A DNA stretch of 64,000 nucleotides from Candidula unifasciata (GCA_905116865.2 CAJHNH020000820.1:190034-254033); one strand, 5' to 3'. Positions 46,481-58,275 are shown, counted from the first letter of the stretch. The notes: generated by a model not told the origin, from the letters alone. Made by a program: numbers and translations.

Positions 46481-46984
46481 TGGTGTCATTTCTCAATTCA
46501 TTTCTCAGTTCATGTATATAAGTTCACTTTCAGTTTGATAAAACTATTTGGGTGGGGGGGGGTGGGGGCTAGATCATTAATATAAATTTGCATCGGTGGG
46601 ATTTTGATCCTTAAACCACTAGGCCAGTTGACATGAGTACTAGCCACTATGCTACTGTGGTTCCCTTTACGTTTTTATACTAAGACTTCAACTCTCCACT
46701 CTGAATGGATGACAACATTCCAAAGTTGCACATTACTTCCCTCACCTGGATCTACATGCCATGCGCCTGTGTAGAAGGTAATGAATGAGCGGACTTTGAA
46801 TAAGGTATAAATACAACCATTAAGAAACATGGGCAGCTCTGATATAATCAGTGGTGTACATACAACTGTTGGGTAACAATGATTCTCTCAAGCTAACTCA
46901 ACTTCATGACCTGGGAGTAAAGACTGGTTAAACATGTCTGTGCCATTTGTGAGGTCAAGATAGGATTACATAACTAACTTCATA

Positions 46985-47370
46985 TGGCAGGGGGCTGCGT
47001 GGTCTTGAGGCATTGTGTCCGCATCAAATACTAGAGGTTCAGGCTCAATCCCCGCTATGCGCTGGGATTTTTTCATGTAGACTTGGACTTCTAGTAATTC
47101 CTCCTGGTCTGTGGGTAGTGAGGTCAGACGCCCGTGTGTATTGTTGTGATGTAAAAAAAATCCCTTGGCAGTTGGAAATAAAAAAAAGTAGCCTAACGGC
47201 GTTATCCTGACAAAATTTTGAGTTAAAATTCTACCCAAAGTATTTCAGGATTCTCGCCGGTGCTACAGAGCCTGTGCACTATGCTGAGCTTCTTTGGAGT
47301 CAGATTTGAGTTAGAAGAAGAACGGAGCACTTATGGGTTACCACCCGTGTGCCATGATGTTGATGCGTTG
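46985..47370 (+). mobile_element. tRNA-derived SINE (family B), full-length, opposite orientation
   Basis: Head with A-box-like TGCGTGGTCTTGAGGCATTG and B-box-like GGTTCAGGCTCAATCC, body with TATTGTTGTGATGTAAAAAA and TGTGCCATGATGTTGATGCG at the end. It is the reverse complement of the 14160-14545 copy with moderate divergence. Confidence 0.75.
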
Positions 47371-47624
47371 TTCAAAACCTCAAAAACCTCAAACTTCATA
47401 TGGGAACAGTCAGTACGGGTACCTTGAGATGGCTGCTGCTTCGGGGACTCAGAATGCATGGACATGCCCAGCGTACAGTGATATTTGTTAGGTTTGTTGT
47501 AGGGGTCACAGCTGGAAAGATAGAAGGTTGAAAACAAAATACACAACATGTGAGCATCATGGAATGCACATAAATCATATGAACTTTGCCATGGAACCGA
47601 GCTGAGGTTTTAAACATGCTGAAG

Positions 47625-49245
47625 TCAGTCGTTGACCAAGCATCTGAGGGGACGGACATTGACTAAGCATCTGAGGGGACGGACATCGACCAAGCATCTG
47701 AGGGGACAGTCATCAACACAGCATCTGAGGGGATGGTCGTTGACCAGACATTCTGAGGGGACGGTCTTCGACCAAGCATCTGAGGGGACAGTCGTCGACC
47801 AGACATTCTGAGGGGACGGTCTTCGACCAAGCATCTGAGGGGACGGTCATCGACCAGGCATCTGAGGGGACGTTCGTCGACCAGACATTCTGAGGGGACG
47901 GACATCGACCAGACATCTGAGGGTACGTTCGTCGACCAGACATCTGAGGGGACGGTCATCGACCAGACATCTGAGGGGACGTTCGTCGACCAAACATCTG
48001 AGGGGATGGTCATCGACCAAACATCTGAGGGGACGGTCATCGACCAAACATCTGAGGGGACGGTCATCGACCAAACATCTGAGGGGACGTTCGTCGACCA
48101 AACATCTGAGGGGATGGTCATCGACCAGACATCATAGGGGACGTTCGTCGACCAAACATTTGAGGGGACGGTCATCAACCAGACATCTGAGGGGACGGTC
48201 ATCGACCAAACATCTGAGGGGACGTTCGTCGACCAAACATCTGAGGGGACGGTCATCAACCAAACATCTGAGGGGACGGTCATCAACCAGACATCTGAAG
48301 GGGTGGTCATCGACCAGACATTTGAGGAGATAGTCGTCGACCAAGCATATGAGGGGACGGTCGTTGTCTAAACATCTGAAGAGACGGTCGTCGACCAAAC
48401 ATCTGAGGGGACGGACATCGACCAAGCATCTGAGGGAACAGTCATCGACCAATCATCTGAGGGGACGGTCGTAGACCAAGCATCTGAGGGGACGGTCGTC
48501 GACCAAGCATCTGAGGGGATGGTCGTCGATCAAGCATCTGAGGGGACGTTCGTCGACCAAGCATCTGAGGGAACAGTCATCGACCAATCATCTGAGGGGA
48601 CGGTCGTAGACCAAGCATCTGAGGGGATGGTCGTCGACCAAGCATCTTAGGGGATGGTCGTCGACCAAGCATCTGAGGGGACGTTCGTCGACCAAGCATC
48701 TGAGGGGACAGTCGTCTACCAAGCATCTGAGGGGATGGTCGTAGACCCAGCATCTGAGGGGATGGTCGTAGACCAAGCATCTGAGGGGATGGTCGTAGAC
48801 CAAGCATCTGAGGGGATGATCATCGACCCAGCATCTGAGGGGATGGTCGTAGACCAAGCATCTGAGGGGACGGTTGTCGACCCAGCATCTGAGGGGATGG
48901 TCGTCGACCCAGCATCTGAGGGGATGGTCGTAGACCAAGCATCTGAGGGGATGGTCGTCGACCAAGCATCTGAGGGGACAGTCATCGACCCAGCATCTGA
49001 GGGGATGGTCGTCGACCCAGCATCTGAGGGGATGGTCGTCGACCCAGCATCTGAGGGGATGGTCGTCGACCCAGCATCTGAGGGGATGGTCGTCGACCCA
49101 GCATCTGAGGGGATGGTCATCGACCCAGCATCTGAGAGGATGGTCGTAGACCAAGCATCTGAGGGGACGGTCGTCGACCCAGCATCTGAGGGGACGGTCG
49201 TTGATCCAGCATCTGAGGGGATGGTCGTAGACCCAGCATTTTAGG
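47625..49245. repeat. Minisatellite, 27-bp unit, about 60 copies
   Basis: Unit GCATCTGAGGGGACGGTCGT + CGACCAA; most units carry GTCGAC or GTAGAC. The unit is a multiple of 3 with few stops, so 9-residue repeat frames stay open on both strands (for example 48588-49271 minus and 48654-49244 plus). It lies in the intron between the first two recognised CHD1L exons. Confidence 0.95.
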
Positions 49246-49550
49246 GGATGATATGAATGTGGTGATGCCACATGGGGTAGAATAGTAGGGTCACAGAGTA
49301 CTGGTTCGATAGTTCAGCTACTAGTAGTGATCTCTTTTACTCACATTGATTTTGCTCATTCCAAGGAAACTAAAGTTATACGAATTAAGCAGGTATTTGC
49401 CATTCTATAAATTTGGTGTAATTTCATGAGCTAGTCTATTTTGTAGCCATCCACTTGTCATGTGATTCTGAGAAGTCACATTGGGCTATACACTAGCACG
49501 GCCTAAAGTGTTTTACTTCGTTTTCTTCTCTTCTTCTTCTTCTTCTTCAT

Positions 49551-50795
49551 GTGGAGAGGGTTGTGACGAGATGCCAAAAAGGACTTACTGCACTTAAGAC
49601 TATGGCTGCAATTGACATAGAGCAGAGAATGCTTTTCACACTATATCAGCACCTGATCCTGTCAGTGGTGGATTATGGCCTGGGACTGCTTACCGTCTCA
49701 AAGAGTATGATGGACAAACTAGAGCGCATACAGAACGCGGCTATGCGGGTCATTCTGGGTTGTATCAGAGACACCCCAGTGGTGTGTATGTGATACATCC
49801 TTGGTTTGCCGACGGTTGCAGGTAAGCACAAGATGCTGCAGGCGAAGTCATATCTCAGGGTAGCTGCAGACACAGACCACCCTCTGCATGAAGCTCTGGG
49901 TGCAGTTAAGGGTCAGCGGCTGATAAGAGGGAGGTCATGGATGGCTCAGGCAGAAGACAAAATCAAACAGGTTTGCATCATTGAGAACATTAGGCGAGGA
50001 GAGGAGTGGGTCAAAGTGCCACCTGAGCAGTCAGACCTGTGTAGAGTCATAATCACGCTGAGCCGGGAATGCAGAGACTGGTCAGCAGGTGCCACAGAGA
50101 TGGAAATTCAGCAATTAATTCAAGATAATGCTCGCTTGAAGGATTTGATCATTTACACAGACGGTTCAGTGTCAAGAGGCAAAAGAAGTGCATGGGGCTT
50201 CTTAGCAAAAGTTAATGGTCGACGTTTCGTGCAGGTGAGCATAGCATATGGTACCACAACATCCAGCTTAAGAATGGAGGTGGAGGCGGTCACTGCAGCT
50301 TTCCGCTGGCTAGAGAACATGACACACACACACATCCTGATTGTAACTGATTCAGAAAGCATGCTGAGGAAGATCAGAACAGGTATGCTTCGTGCAGAGT
50401 GGCATGCTTCGCTGCGGAGGACACGGGTGAGGAGTATTGTCTGGATTTTTTCACCGGGTGTGTTGGGAAAAAGAATAGGCGGTCAGACTGGCTGGCTCTG
50501 CACAACTTGGTGGAATACTGATACGTGATAGAGCAGACGTGGTTAGTGCCTTGTGGGAGAGCGTGTACAATTCGGAGGAGCAGATGGATCACCACAGTCT
50601 GGTGAGATTGATGCAGTTGGGGGTGAAGAGAGGTTCTGGCAGAAGCTCGAGGCTCAGAGGAAAGACAAGACGGACGTTTAATCAGAAAGCTACTGGCACC
50701 ATTAGTATCGGAACTCTTCGCTGGCTGCTGAAGATGGGGACGGAGCGCTTATGGGAATGCCCCGAGTGCTGTGATGTCGGTTCTTGAATTAAATC
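49551..50795 (+). mobile_element. LINE ORF2 3' region with RNase H domain
   Basis: Begins in the post-RT region (VDYGLGLLTVSKSMMDKLER-IQNAAMRVILGC). A 240-codon frame from 49806 contains an RNase H domain: IIYTDGSVSRGKRSAWGFL, SLRMEVEAVTAAFRWLE, ILIVTDSESMLRKI. A stop near 49791 and a frameshift or small deletion near 50450 (WIFSPGVLGK, where a HAG-type box is expected) break it. The tail reads WLLKMGTERLWECPECCDV and ends in (AAATC)n. It is an inactive jockey/I-type element fragment. Confidence 0.85.
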
Positions 50796-50814
50796 AAATC
50801 AAATCAAATCTTCT

Positions 50815-51070
50815 TCTTCTTCTTTGCCTTTACAAGCTGTAAGTTCTGGACCGAAAGTTCTGGTTATTCATCCACTGCTGGACTGCAGTCCTGTTCCAGA
50901 ACCTGAGTGTTGCGTTTGCATCCATTTTACAGATCTGACTATCTATATGCAGACTGTTGGTTTCTTGCCTCTCAGGCAGATGCACTGGGACTTTGAAGGA
51001 AGCTCCTAATTAGTTGACTCTTATGCCATGTTTTTGGGTTGGCGGTGGGTCTATTCGGAACCCACACGGG
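50815..51070 (+). repeat. Dispersed repeat family C copy
   Basis: Contains GTAAGTTCTGGACCGAAAGT, TGTTCCAGAACCTGAGTGTT, TTGCCTCTCAGGCAGATGCA and AGCTCCTAATTAGTTGACTC; follows a (TTC)n run directly at the LINE tail. Confidence 0.6.
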
Positions 51071-51354
51071 GGCAAAGTGCTTTACGTGATGAAAAATGAA
51101 ATTAAAGATCAGGGAGTTAGGAAAAAATCTTGATAAGCAACTAGATGTGAGAATTAATATCAGAAGGATCAAATGACTTGGTGCACACATTGTTCCTGCG
51201 ATTAGCACATGCCTCTAACACTCCGACAATGTTGATTGTGATAACAAAAATATTTAAAGGTTAAACAGACAAAATTATGATCACATACATATCATATCTA
51301 AAAGTTAAACAAACAGAAACAGTTTTGTATATGAATCAGTGCCTGTATTTCCAG

Positions 51355-51461
51355 ATCATAGCAATGTTGACGGTCATCAAAGGAAAGAATCTCACTGATA
51401 AGCCACACATGGTTGTGTGCCCTCGATCAGTTCTGGAAAACTGGGAATTGGAATTCCACAG
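51355..51461 (+). CDS. CHD1L: CHD1L-like helicase, exon with motif Ia region
   Basis: Acceptor gtatttccag in phase 0; donor CACAG|GTAATT in phase 2. It encodes IIAMLTVIKGKNLTDKPHMV and then VCPRSVLENWELEFHR. The CPxSVLxNW box is the motif Ia region of SNF2 ATPases and matches CHD1L (CPLSVLSNWKEE). The upstream intron (6.3 kb) contains tandem repeats, a SINE and an RNase H-bearing LINE fragment. Confidence 0.9.
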
Positions 51462-52489
51462 GTAATTGAATTATCCTCTTGTCTTTGTTTTTGAATGAGC
51501 GGATCTCAACATTGTTTCTCTGGACTTTACTTTACAAATATAGGTTTGCCTGCACAGCTGCATATTTTTTCTAGATAAGAAATTTGTCTATAGCAAATCA
51601 ACATACAGCATTGCATTTTCTTTTGCCTTTCTTTGATAGGTTTAAAAACAAAAAAACGTGAATGACCTTTAGTGCTTTATTAGTATTCTACTCCAGATGA
51701 TATCACAGGACAGTCCAACATTTAAAGGGTGGTAAGACTGGGTTTCCCGGCTTTTTGATGCTTTTAACGACTCCAAAACATATATAACTGGCCCTAACCC
51801 CAACCCACCTGCGTCCCACGAGAGAGTGTAGCCTAGGTCCCACGACTTCATGCAGCCTATCTACCACCCCCTGAAATATTTGACTGCCCTGTTACCTGTG
51901 GATTTCAACCGTTTGGGGTAGGATATCAATAAAGCACCAGACTTTTTACATCTGTGGTGCATCGGGCATACGATACTAGACTTGCATTTTGTATAGACCC
52001 ATTGGTACTCGCTGAATGATGTGGTAACATCCTGCTGGCCACCTTTACTTTCTAGACATACTTTCTTGCCCCTGTTGTAGGAGCCAAGGTGGTTTTTCAC
52101 ATCGCACCGGCACTAACTTCTTCACAGGTTGAACAGGGTATCTTGGGTCTGCTCTGTTTATCTGCCATTCAGACTGAGATTTTGTCAAACTTTAGGCTGG
52201 TAAACCCTCAGCTAGTGTCCGAGAGGGGATAGACCAAGTGATTGATGATCAAATAATTTTCTGCCTGTGACATTGCCATGAAAAGGAACCTTTACTTGCT
52301 TGTTACTGTCTTCACTGCAGTTTCCAGTTGTCACTGATACTCTTACGTAAACTTTTAGCTCTAATTTTTATGGTTCACAGATTTCAGCGGTGTGTCTTCC
52401 TCTTCTTCAATTAGGCGTTAAATTTAGTTAGACAACTTTTCAAGATACATGTATATGTAACTATCGTTGAATTTTCATCTTTTGGTCAG

Positions 52490-52619
52490 ATTTAGCCCTG
52501 CTGTGAATGTATTGTTGTATATTGGAGACAAAGAAGCAAGAAATGAGATTATTAAGAAGGTGAAAGCATCAAAATCTGGAAACAAGTATAACTTTGATGT
52601 ACTTTTGACTACATATGAG
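52490..52619 (+). CDS. CHD1L: CHD1L-like helicase, exon with GDKE and LLTTYE boxes
   Basis: Acceptor cttttggtcag gives one base completing an Arg codon (HR-F); donor TATGAG|GTAAAA in phase 0. It encodes FSPAVNVLLYIGDKEARNEI, a Lys-rich stretch, and NFDVLLTTYE. The YxGDKExR and FDVLLTTYE boxes are characteristic of CHD1L lobe 1. Confidence 0.9.
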
Positions 52620-52719
52620 GTAAAATTATCCTGTTATTGAAAAAAAAAAAATAAATGCTAGTAGATACAATACATTATACATACGCAAAGATGCTGTGGG
52701 TAGTAAGGAGTATCAAGGG

Positions 52720-52725
52720 GTATAC

Positions 52726-52772
<47 letters not shown>
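52720..52772. repeat. (GA)n microsatellite
   Basis: Nearly uninterrupted GAGA tract of about 50 bp in the intron after the LLTTYE exon. Confidence 0.9.
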
Positions 52773-52776
<4 letters not shown>

Positions 52777-53369
52777 TGAGAATCAGAAAATTGTGATAGA
52801 AATGACATTAATGATGCCATTGTCTTGTAACCTGTCAGCAAGGATAGATGTTCAGAGTAGTGTTGCAGTGACATCACGGTGCAGACAAACAAGGTGACAC
52901 CCTAATGACAGTTTAAAGATGGCCACTGCACTTTTGACATGCACCAAAATATATCAGCGAAAAGTGAAACATTAAAAAAAATTCATCAGTAAATGAAGGG
53001 CCAGGATAGTGATGCGCACCCCATCCCCCTCCTCCTCCCTCTTTCCCCAAAGGATTAATACTTTTGCAACTCAGAGCCATATCCTGGATGCGAGACCACA
53101 AGGACAAATCCGAGATACTTTGTTCAACCTTCAAAGAAGTTATAATTAAGGTTGAGGCACTAGTAACAGCTAAAAGAAATACTATGCTATTGTCCAAGGC
53201 AAGTGGGGAAGTTGATAGGTTCCATCATCATAATCAGTTAATGTATAAATTAGGAAAAAACAACTTACATAAAATCTTTTTTTTTCTCTCCATAAAACTC
53301 TGCAAAAGCAGTAACGGGTCCTCCTCACTTGCATGGCACATATATTAATATTTTTTCTAGAAAGTTCGG

Positions 53370-53562
53370 CACACAGTGGGTGATTTCAACAGCAAGCCGG
53401 TCGCCTTTACATCTTAGGATATTACCTGGTACACATTGTAGGCTGGGTCCACCTAGGAGTCAGTGTCAGTTTGAAAAATCTGTCTCAGTGTGAATTTGAA
53501 CCCAAGACTTTCTGCCTGGTAGGTGAGCATCCAGCTGCTATACTACCACGGCTGCCCACCCA
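53370..53562 (-). mobile_element. tRNA-derived SINE, minus strand
   Basis: The minus strand begins with a tRNA-like head: A box TGGTAGTATAGCAGCTGG and B box GGGTTCAAATTC, followed by a diverged body. Confidence 0.6.
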
Positions 53563-53704
53563 TCTGTTAATGTGGATAAGTAAAATATAATTTGGAATTT
53601 TTTTTTTTTTTTTTTTTTCCTTTTTAAATTTAAATTTTGTTTTTCAAGTTTGACCCCTACAGCTTTGCATTCTTTAGGATAAACACCTAAAGGTTGAAAA
53701 TCAA

Positions 53705-54335
53705 ACGGCTACAAATACCAGAAACTCCCTTCTACAAATACCAGAAACTCCCTTCTACAAATACCAGAAACTCCCTTCTACAAATACCAGAAACCCAGCT
53801 TCTGAGTTGAGTGCATGGTGTGACACTGTGAGCTACAAGTGTTTTTCGTTGGCACAGGAGCGGAGCAACAATGGGGTGACCCGTTTGCTATGATGCTGAA
53901 ACTAGGATTAGCAGATTACCAGATTACCAGAAACTCCCTTCTACAAATACCAGAAACTTCCTTCTACAAATACCAGAAACTCCCTTCTACAAATACCAGA
54001 AACTCCCTTCTACAAATACCAGAAACTCCCTTCTACAAATACCAGAAACTCCCTTCTACAAATACCAGAAACTCCCTTCTACAAATACCAGAAACTCCCT
54101 TCTACAAATACCAGAAACTCCCCTTCTACAAATACCAGAAACTCCCTTCTACAAATACCAGAAACTCCCTTCTACAAATACCAGAAACTCCCTTCTACAA
54201 ATACCAGAAAACTCCCTTCTACAAATACCAGAAACTCCCTTCTACAAATACCAGAAACTCCCTTCTACAAATACCAGAAACTCCCTTCTACAAATACCAG
54301 AAACTCCCTTCTACAAATACCAGAAACTCCCTTCA
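53705..54335. repeat. Minisatellite, 23-bp unit, about 4 + 18 copies
   Basis: Unit AAATACCAGAAACTCCCTTC + TAC, with an interruption at about 53800-53924 and two or three 1-bp indels. Each unit reads as pyrimidine-rich sequence followed by ACCAG, like a 3' splice site. The array ends 136 bases before the CHD1L exon at 54469. Confidence 0.95.
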
Positions 54336-54468
54336 GCCATATAACCATTCAGTACAGTTATGCTGGGGCACCACAGAACAGTTACGAAGTAACTCATAGT
54401 CCAGTTTTAGTTGTTTTCCAACATGTCATGAGTTCCTTAAGATGGAATATGTGAATCTATTTTGGCAG

Positions 54469-54582
54469 ATGTGTCTGAAAGATAGTCAGTTCTTGAGCTC
54501 CATTTCCTGGGACACTTTAATTGTGGATGAGGGCCATAGACTGAAGAACAGTGATTCCTTGTTGTATACAACCTTGGAGGTG
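54469..54582 (+). CDS. CHD1L: CHD1L-like helicase, exon with Walker B (DEGH)
   Basis: Acceptor ctattttggcag in phase 0; donor GAGGTG|GTAAGT in phase 0. It encodes MCLKDSQFLSSISWDTLIVD and EGHRLKNSDSLLYTTLEV. The CLKD-x-x-FL and VDExHRLKN boxes match CHD1L. The ATPase motif II reads DEGH, whereas human CHD1L as I recall it has DEAH; DEGH is normal in BRG1-type SNF2 proteins, so this should still be active. A 23-bp minisatellite full of acceptor-like sequence ends 136 bases upstream. Confidence 0.9.
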
Positions 54583-54624
54583 GTAAGTTATGTTTTTGCT
54601 GTTTTTATTGATGCCATTTATGAG

Positions 54625-54795
54625 TACTGGCATCTGTGGCTTAGTCATTGCAAACACGCTTCTGACTTCAAAGTGCCGGGTTCGATCATGGCTGTGGGCA
54701 GTTTGGCAGCAGACAACCCTGCATTGGTTTCCACTGGTATTGAGAGCCAACTGTTTGGAGAGCAATGGCAAACTTACTTGCTTGCTTTGTCGCTA
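54625..54795 (+). mobile_element. tRNA-derived SINE (family A)
   Basis: Same head (CATCTGTGGCTTAGTCATTG, B box GGGTTCGATC) and body (CCCTGCATTGGTTTCCACTG, GAGCAATGGCAAACTTAC) as 9895-10115. Confidence 0.7.
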
Positions 54796-54934
54796 TTCTT
54801 CTACCTTGGGGTGTAGAGGTTTGCCAAAGAGATAGCCAGACATCTCTATCAGCAGTTTTCTTTCTGGCTTTGTTCCATTCCAATCCTCTGTCAGTTAGGG
54901 ACTGTTACATGTTGTCTTACCAGTAGACCCTGGG

Positions 54935-55790
54935 TCACCCTGGAGGTCTGGTTCCTTGGTTCTTAGCCTCCCATTCCTGCCAAGGTGGCTGATTTTCTCC
55001 CATTCTGCATACATGTCCAAACCACCGTAACTGTGACTGATCCACTGGAGTTCGTAAGAAGTGAGTATCAAGATCTTGATGTATTGTCTGATTGCGGACT
55101 TTGTCCTTTCTTGTCGCTTGGACCACCTTTCTCAGATATCTCATTTCTGAGGCCTGAAGCTGGTTTCTGTGAGCTGTTGTCATTGCAGATGACTCACACC
55201 CATAGGTCAGGACTGGTACATAGGTAGAGCGGTAAACAGCCATTTTCGTCCTCTTGCCAATTTCTCTTTTGCTAAGAAACCGTCGGTTTATGGCCTGGAA
55301 GAGTCTCCCAGCAGCTGCTTTTCATGTAGCCAGCTTTGTCCTAATACCTCCATTTCGGTCTATTACAACTCCAAGGTATTTGAACTGGCTGACCTGCTCA
55401 AATGCGTACTGTCACATCATGATCTGGTGTTTCTTCTCCTCTCTTGAGATCACCATGGTCTTAGATTTGGAGATACTGATGGTCATCCCTCTCTTCTCAA
55501 GCTCTTCCTTCCAGACAGGTAAGTTGAACTGAAGGTGTGCCTCTGATTTAGCTATCAGGGCCACATTGTCTGCAATTGCCAGCTCTGATAAACAGATTGG
55601 TCTCATCTTCCAGTACCCTACTGAGTACTTCTTTGTCTTCTCATTACAGTTTTTGATAACATCATCCATCATAATAATGAAGAGGTAAGGTGAGAGAATA
55701 TTATCACCTTGTCTAACACCGCTAGTGATCTTAAATCCTTCTGACTTTTGATCTGCTGTTCTTGCATAATTTCTTCAGCTTTTGTAGAAA
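54935..55790 (-). mobile_element. LINE RT fragment, minus strand
   Basis: The minus strand reads TSGVRQGDNILSPYLFIIMM, LAIADNVALIAKSEAHLQ (catalytic box degraded from ADD to ADN), KRGMTISISKSKTMVISREE, YVPVLTYGCESSAMT and LRWFGHVCRMGENQ. These are RT motifs 4 to 7 and the post-RT region of a non-LTR element. Frameshifts and truncation make it inactive. Confidence 0.85.
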
Positions 55791-55904
55791 CTCTGTGTTG
55801 CACTGATCAGGGGTTCTGGGATGTGCAGTGACAAACTACTGAACATAAAAGTGCCCAGTAAAATCACAAACAGCCAGCACATGTTTATGAAACGTTTATT
55901 TTAG

Positions 55905-56225
55905 TACAGTGGTAACCTAGTGGCCTGGTGGTCATAGGTTCAGTTCCCCATTTAGGAATTAATCTTGACCCCCATGTTTTTCCCATGTGGGTTCGGAGGC
56001 CCCATTTTGCCCTCAATAACAAGCATATCGTAAAAGTTAACTAATCAGGAGTGTTTCGTTTGAAGTCCGAGTGCATCTTCTTGAGAGGCTAGGAACCAAC
56101 AGTCTGCTTACAAGTAAGCCAGATCTGTAAAACTGATGTGCGTGCAGAACTCAAGTTCGAACAAGATAAAGTTCAGCAGATGAACGCTCAGAACTTTCTG
56201 ATGGAGTTTACAGCCGGTAAACGTC
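55905..56225 (+). mobile_element. Dispersed repeat family C copy with tRNA-like head
   Basis: Head ACAGTGGTAACCTAGTGGCC and GGTTCAGTTCCCC resemble a pol III promoter; the body matches 2230-2580. This suggests family C is a SINE. Confidence 0.6.
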
Positions 56226-57600
56226 ATGTAAAAAATTCTGTATGTATGTTTGAAGAATAGACCCACTGCTCCGCTTTATGAGGCATGTCATAAAAGATGA
56301 CTTAATTAGAGATTTTCTAAAATCGGATCTGCTGGGTTGAAAGGTTCAGATATTGCAGCTGAGCTGTAAACCACAACATAACATGTCAACTGCTGCCCCC
56401 TTTGAGTGTGGATGCAGGAGAAAAAGAAGGAACAAGACAAATATAGAAAATAAAGTAGTAGATTTCACCTGCCACCACAAGTTACTTATTTTCATTTCAC
56501 TTGCCTCGATTTGAATACAGACACAAAACCACCACTAGGCTTAGAGGGCAGATACATTGGCCTCTGCACTACAACGATTCTTAGTTTTTGTTTATTACAT
56601 AGTCAGTTGTTTTGTTCAGAATTACTGTTTACCCCTGACAATAAAACCTACCTCAGAAATAAGCCAATTTTTCAGTGCTCTAATGTAAGCCCTATCCTCC
56701 CTCCCACCCCTCCCCCTCTACCATCCCAAAGCCCTAGTTAATATTGTCAGCTAGAATGAGAGACTTGTTGTATTGGCAGTCGGAGTACAGACGCCACTAA
56801 TACGCACTTGGTTATAAATGGATATGGTTTATAATTCGTAGGACATTCAGGCCAGAATTCCAGATTTTGGAGAGTTATGAATTTTCTTCTTCTTTTCATT
56901 CATCCAAGTGATGTAAATGCTTTATGTCTGTTTACAGCAAGGCTGCCATATTGGCACTTTTAATCTGACACATCAGACTTCATCGAGCATTTGTTGACCG
57001 GTATTAACTTTCCAGATAGTTTCGTGGGACAGGGACATGTGGCCTTGTTTATGTGATGTTCTTTTTGTCCCCTTATCTACAGGTCTTGCCCCTGGAAACC
57101 CTGTCGAGAGCATCCGTGTATAGACAGGTCGTCCCTCAAGGAACGGCAGGGGCAGATCGTGGGCATTTCCTGCCATCCAAGGAGGCTTTCATAAATGCAG
57201 AGCCGACTTATGACGCTCTGGTCCAGGGCTCACCCAAGGAATTGTCATGTCCTGCACATGTCTGCTTAATCTCAAATCCGAAGCTCATTTTGAGCTTTCC
57301 AGTCGTCATGGGCTGCACCTGTTGGAAATCAGCAGGGAGCAGCCAGTAGATCTGGGACATCGATGACCACACAAATAGATACATTTGAAGTGTTACAAAT
57401 GATATTCTATAAGAAGATGCATGACTGTATTTGAATATATGTAGAATTTTGTCAATCAATAAAGGCAGATTTTGTATCTGGAAAAAAAAAGACTTTCCAT
57501 AGAAATATGTCCTAGTGCCTATTTTTAAGCAAAAAATAATATAAAATCCTGTCTTTTTCTGTAGAAACACAGTAGTTATGATTTTTAAATTACTGCTGTT
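56226..57600. other. Intronic sequence without recognised genes
   Basis: Intron before the motif III exon. Apart from a second family-C-like fragment at its start (about 56255-56330), nothing recognisable. Confidence 0.35.
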
Positions 57601-57625
57601 GTTTCAATTTTTTGTCTTCCTTTAG

Positions 57626-57776
57626 TGGAATGTTCACACTCGGATCCTACTAACTGGAACTCCTTTACAAAACAACCTTAGAGAGCTGTATGCACTTCTG
57701 AGTTTTGTCAACAGTTCAAAGTTCAAACTCTCCAAAGTAGATGAATTTGTGGATAGGTTCTCAATGGAAAATGAAG
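57626..57776 (+). CDS. CHD1L: CHD1L-like helicase, exon with motif III (LLTGTPLQNN)
   Basis: Acceptor tcttcctttag in phase 0; donor GAAG|GTAATA in phase 1. It encodes WNVHTRILLTGTPLQNNLRE and then LYALLSFVNSSKFKLSKVDE. The TGTPxQNxxxELYxLLSF box is SNF2 motif III and aligns with human CHD1L without a gap. Confidence 0.92.
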
Positions 57777-58109
57777 GTAATAATGTCAGAATTTAATCAT
57801 GTTTTTATATATATTTTTGGGAAAGCTTTCAAATGAAAATGAAGAGCAATATGACAAAATTTAATCCTGTTTTCATATACATTTTGGGAAGAGATTTAAA
57901 TAGAAGATTAAGGGAAAAATGTCCAGGTGTCAAATCATATTTTTAGATTGTGGAAATGGGAATACCCAATATTCAGTGACGCCAGTTGTCATTATATAAC
58001 CTGTAATAACTTAATATGTTTTTACAAACATTTGTTTAAAAGTTTATCAGTGAAAAAGGAAATTAAAATTTCAAAGTCAGATTATATTTCTTTATCCCTA
58101 GTAAATTGT

Positions 58110-58275
58110 GACGTGGCACATGGTATGAGGAGATATATAAACTGGAAAAGTTATTGACAGCCCCAACCCTGGAGGGGGAGATATATATAAACTGGAAAAC
58201 TTATTGACAGCCCCAACCCTGGAGGGGGAGATATATATAAACTGGAAAACTTATTGACAGCCCCAACCCTGGAGC
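58110..58275. repeat. Tandem repeat, about 50-bp unit, 3 copies
   Basis: Unit ATATATATAAACTGGAAAAC + TTATTGACAGCCCCAACCCT + GGAGGGGGAG. Confidence 0.92.

Noticed and set aside
47625..49271. Repeat-protein genes on either strand of the 27-bp array
   Set aside because: Frames are open on both strands and in several phases because the unit is 27 bp; there is no flanking exon structure, and the array lies within a CHD1L intron.
53839..54399. 186-codon repeat frame (Tyr-Lys-Tyr-Gln-Lys type)
   Set aside because: A translation of the 23-bp minisatellite; it is in an intron and changes frame every unit.
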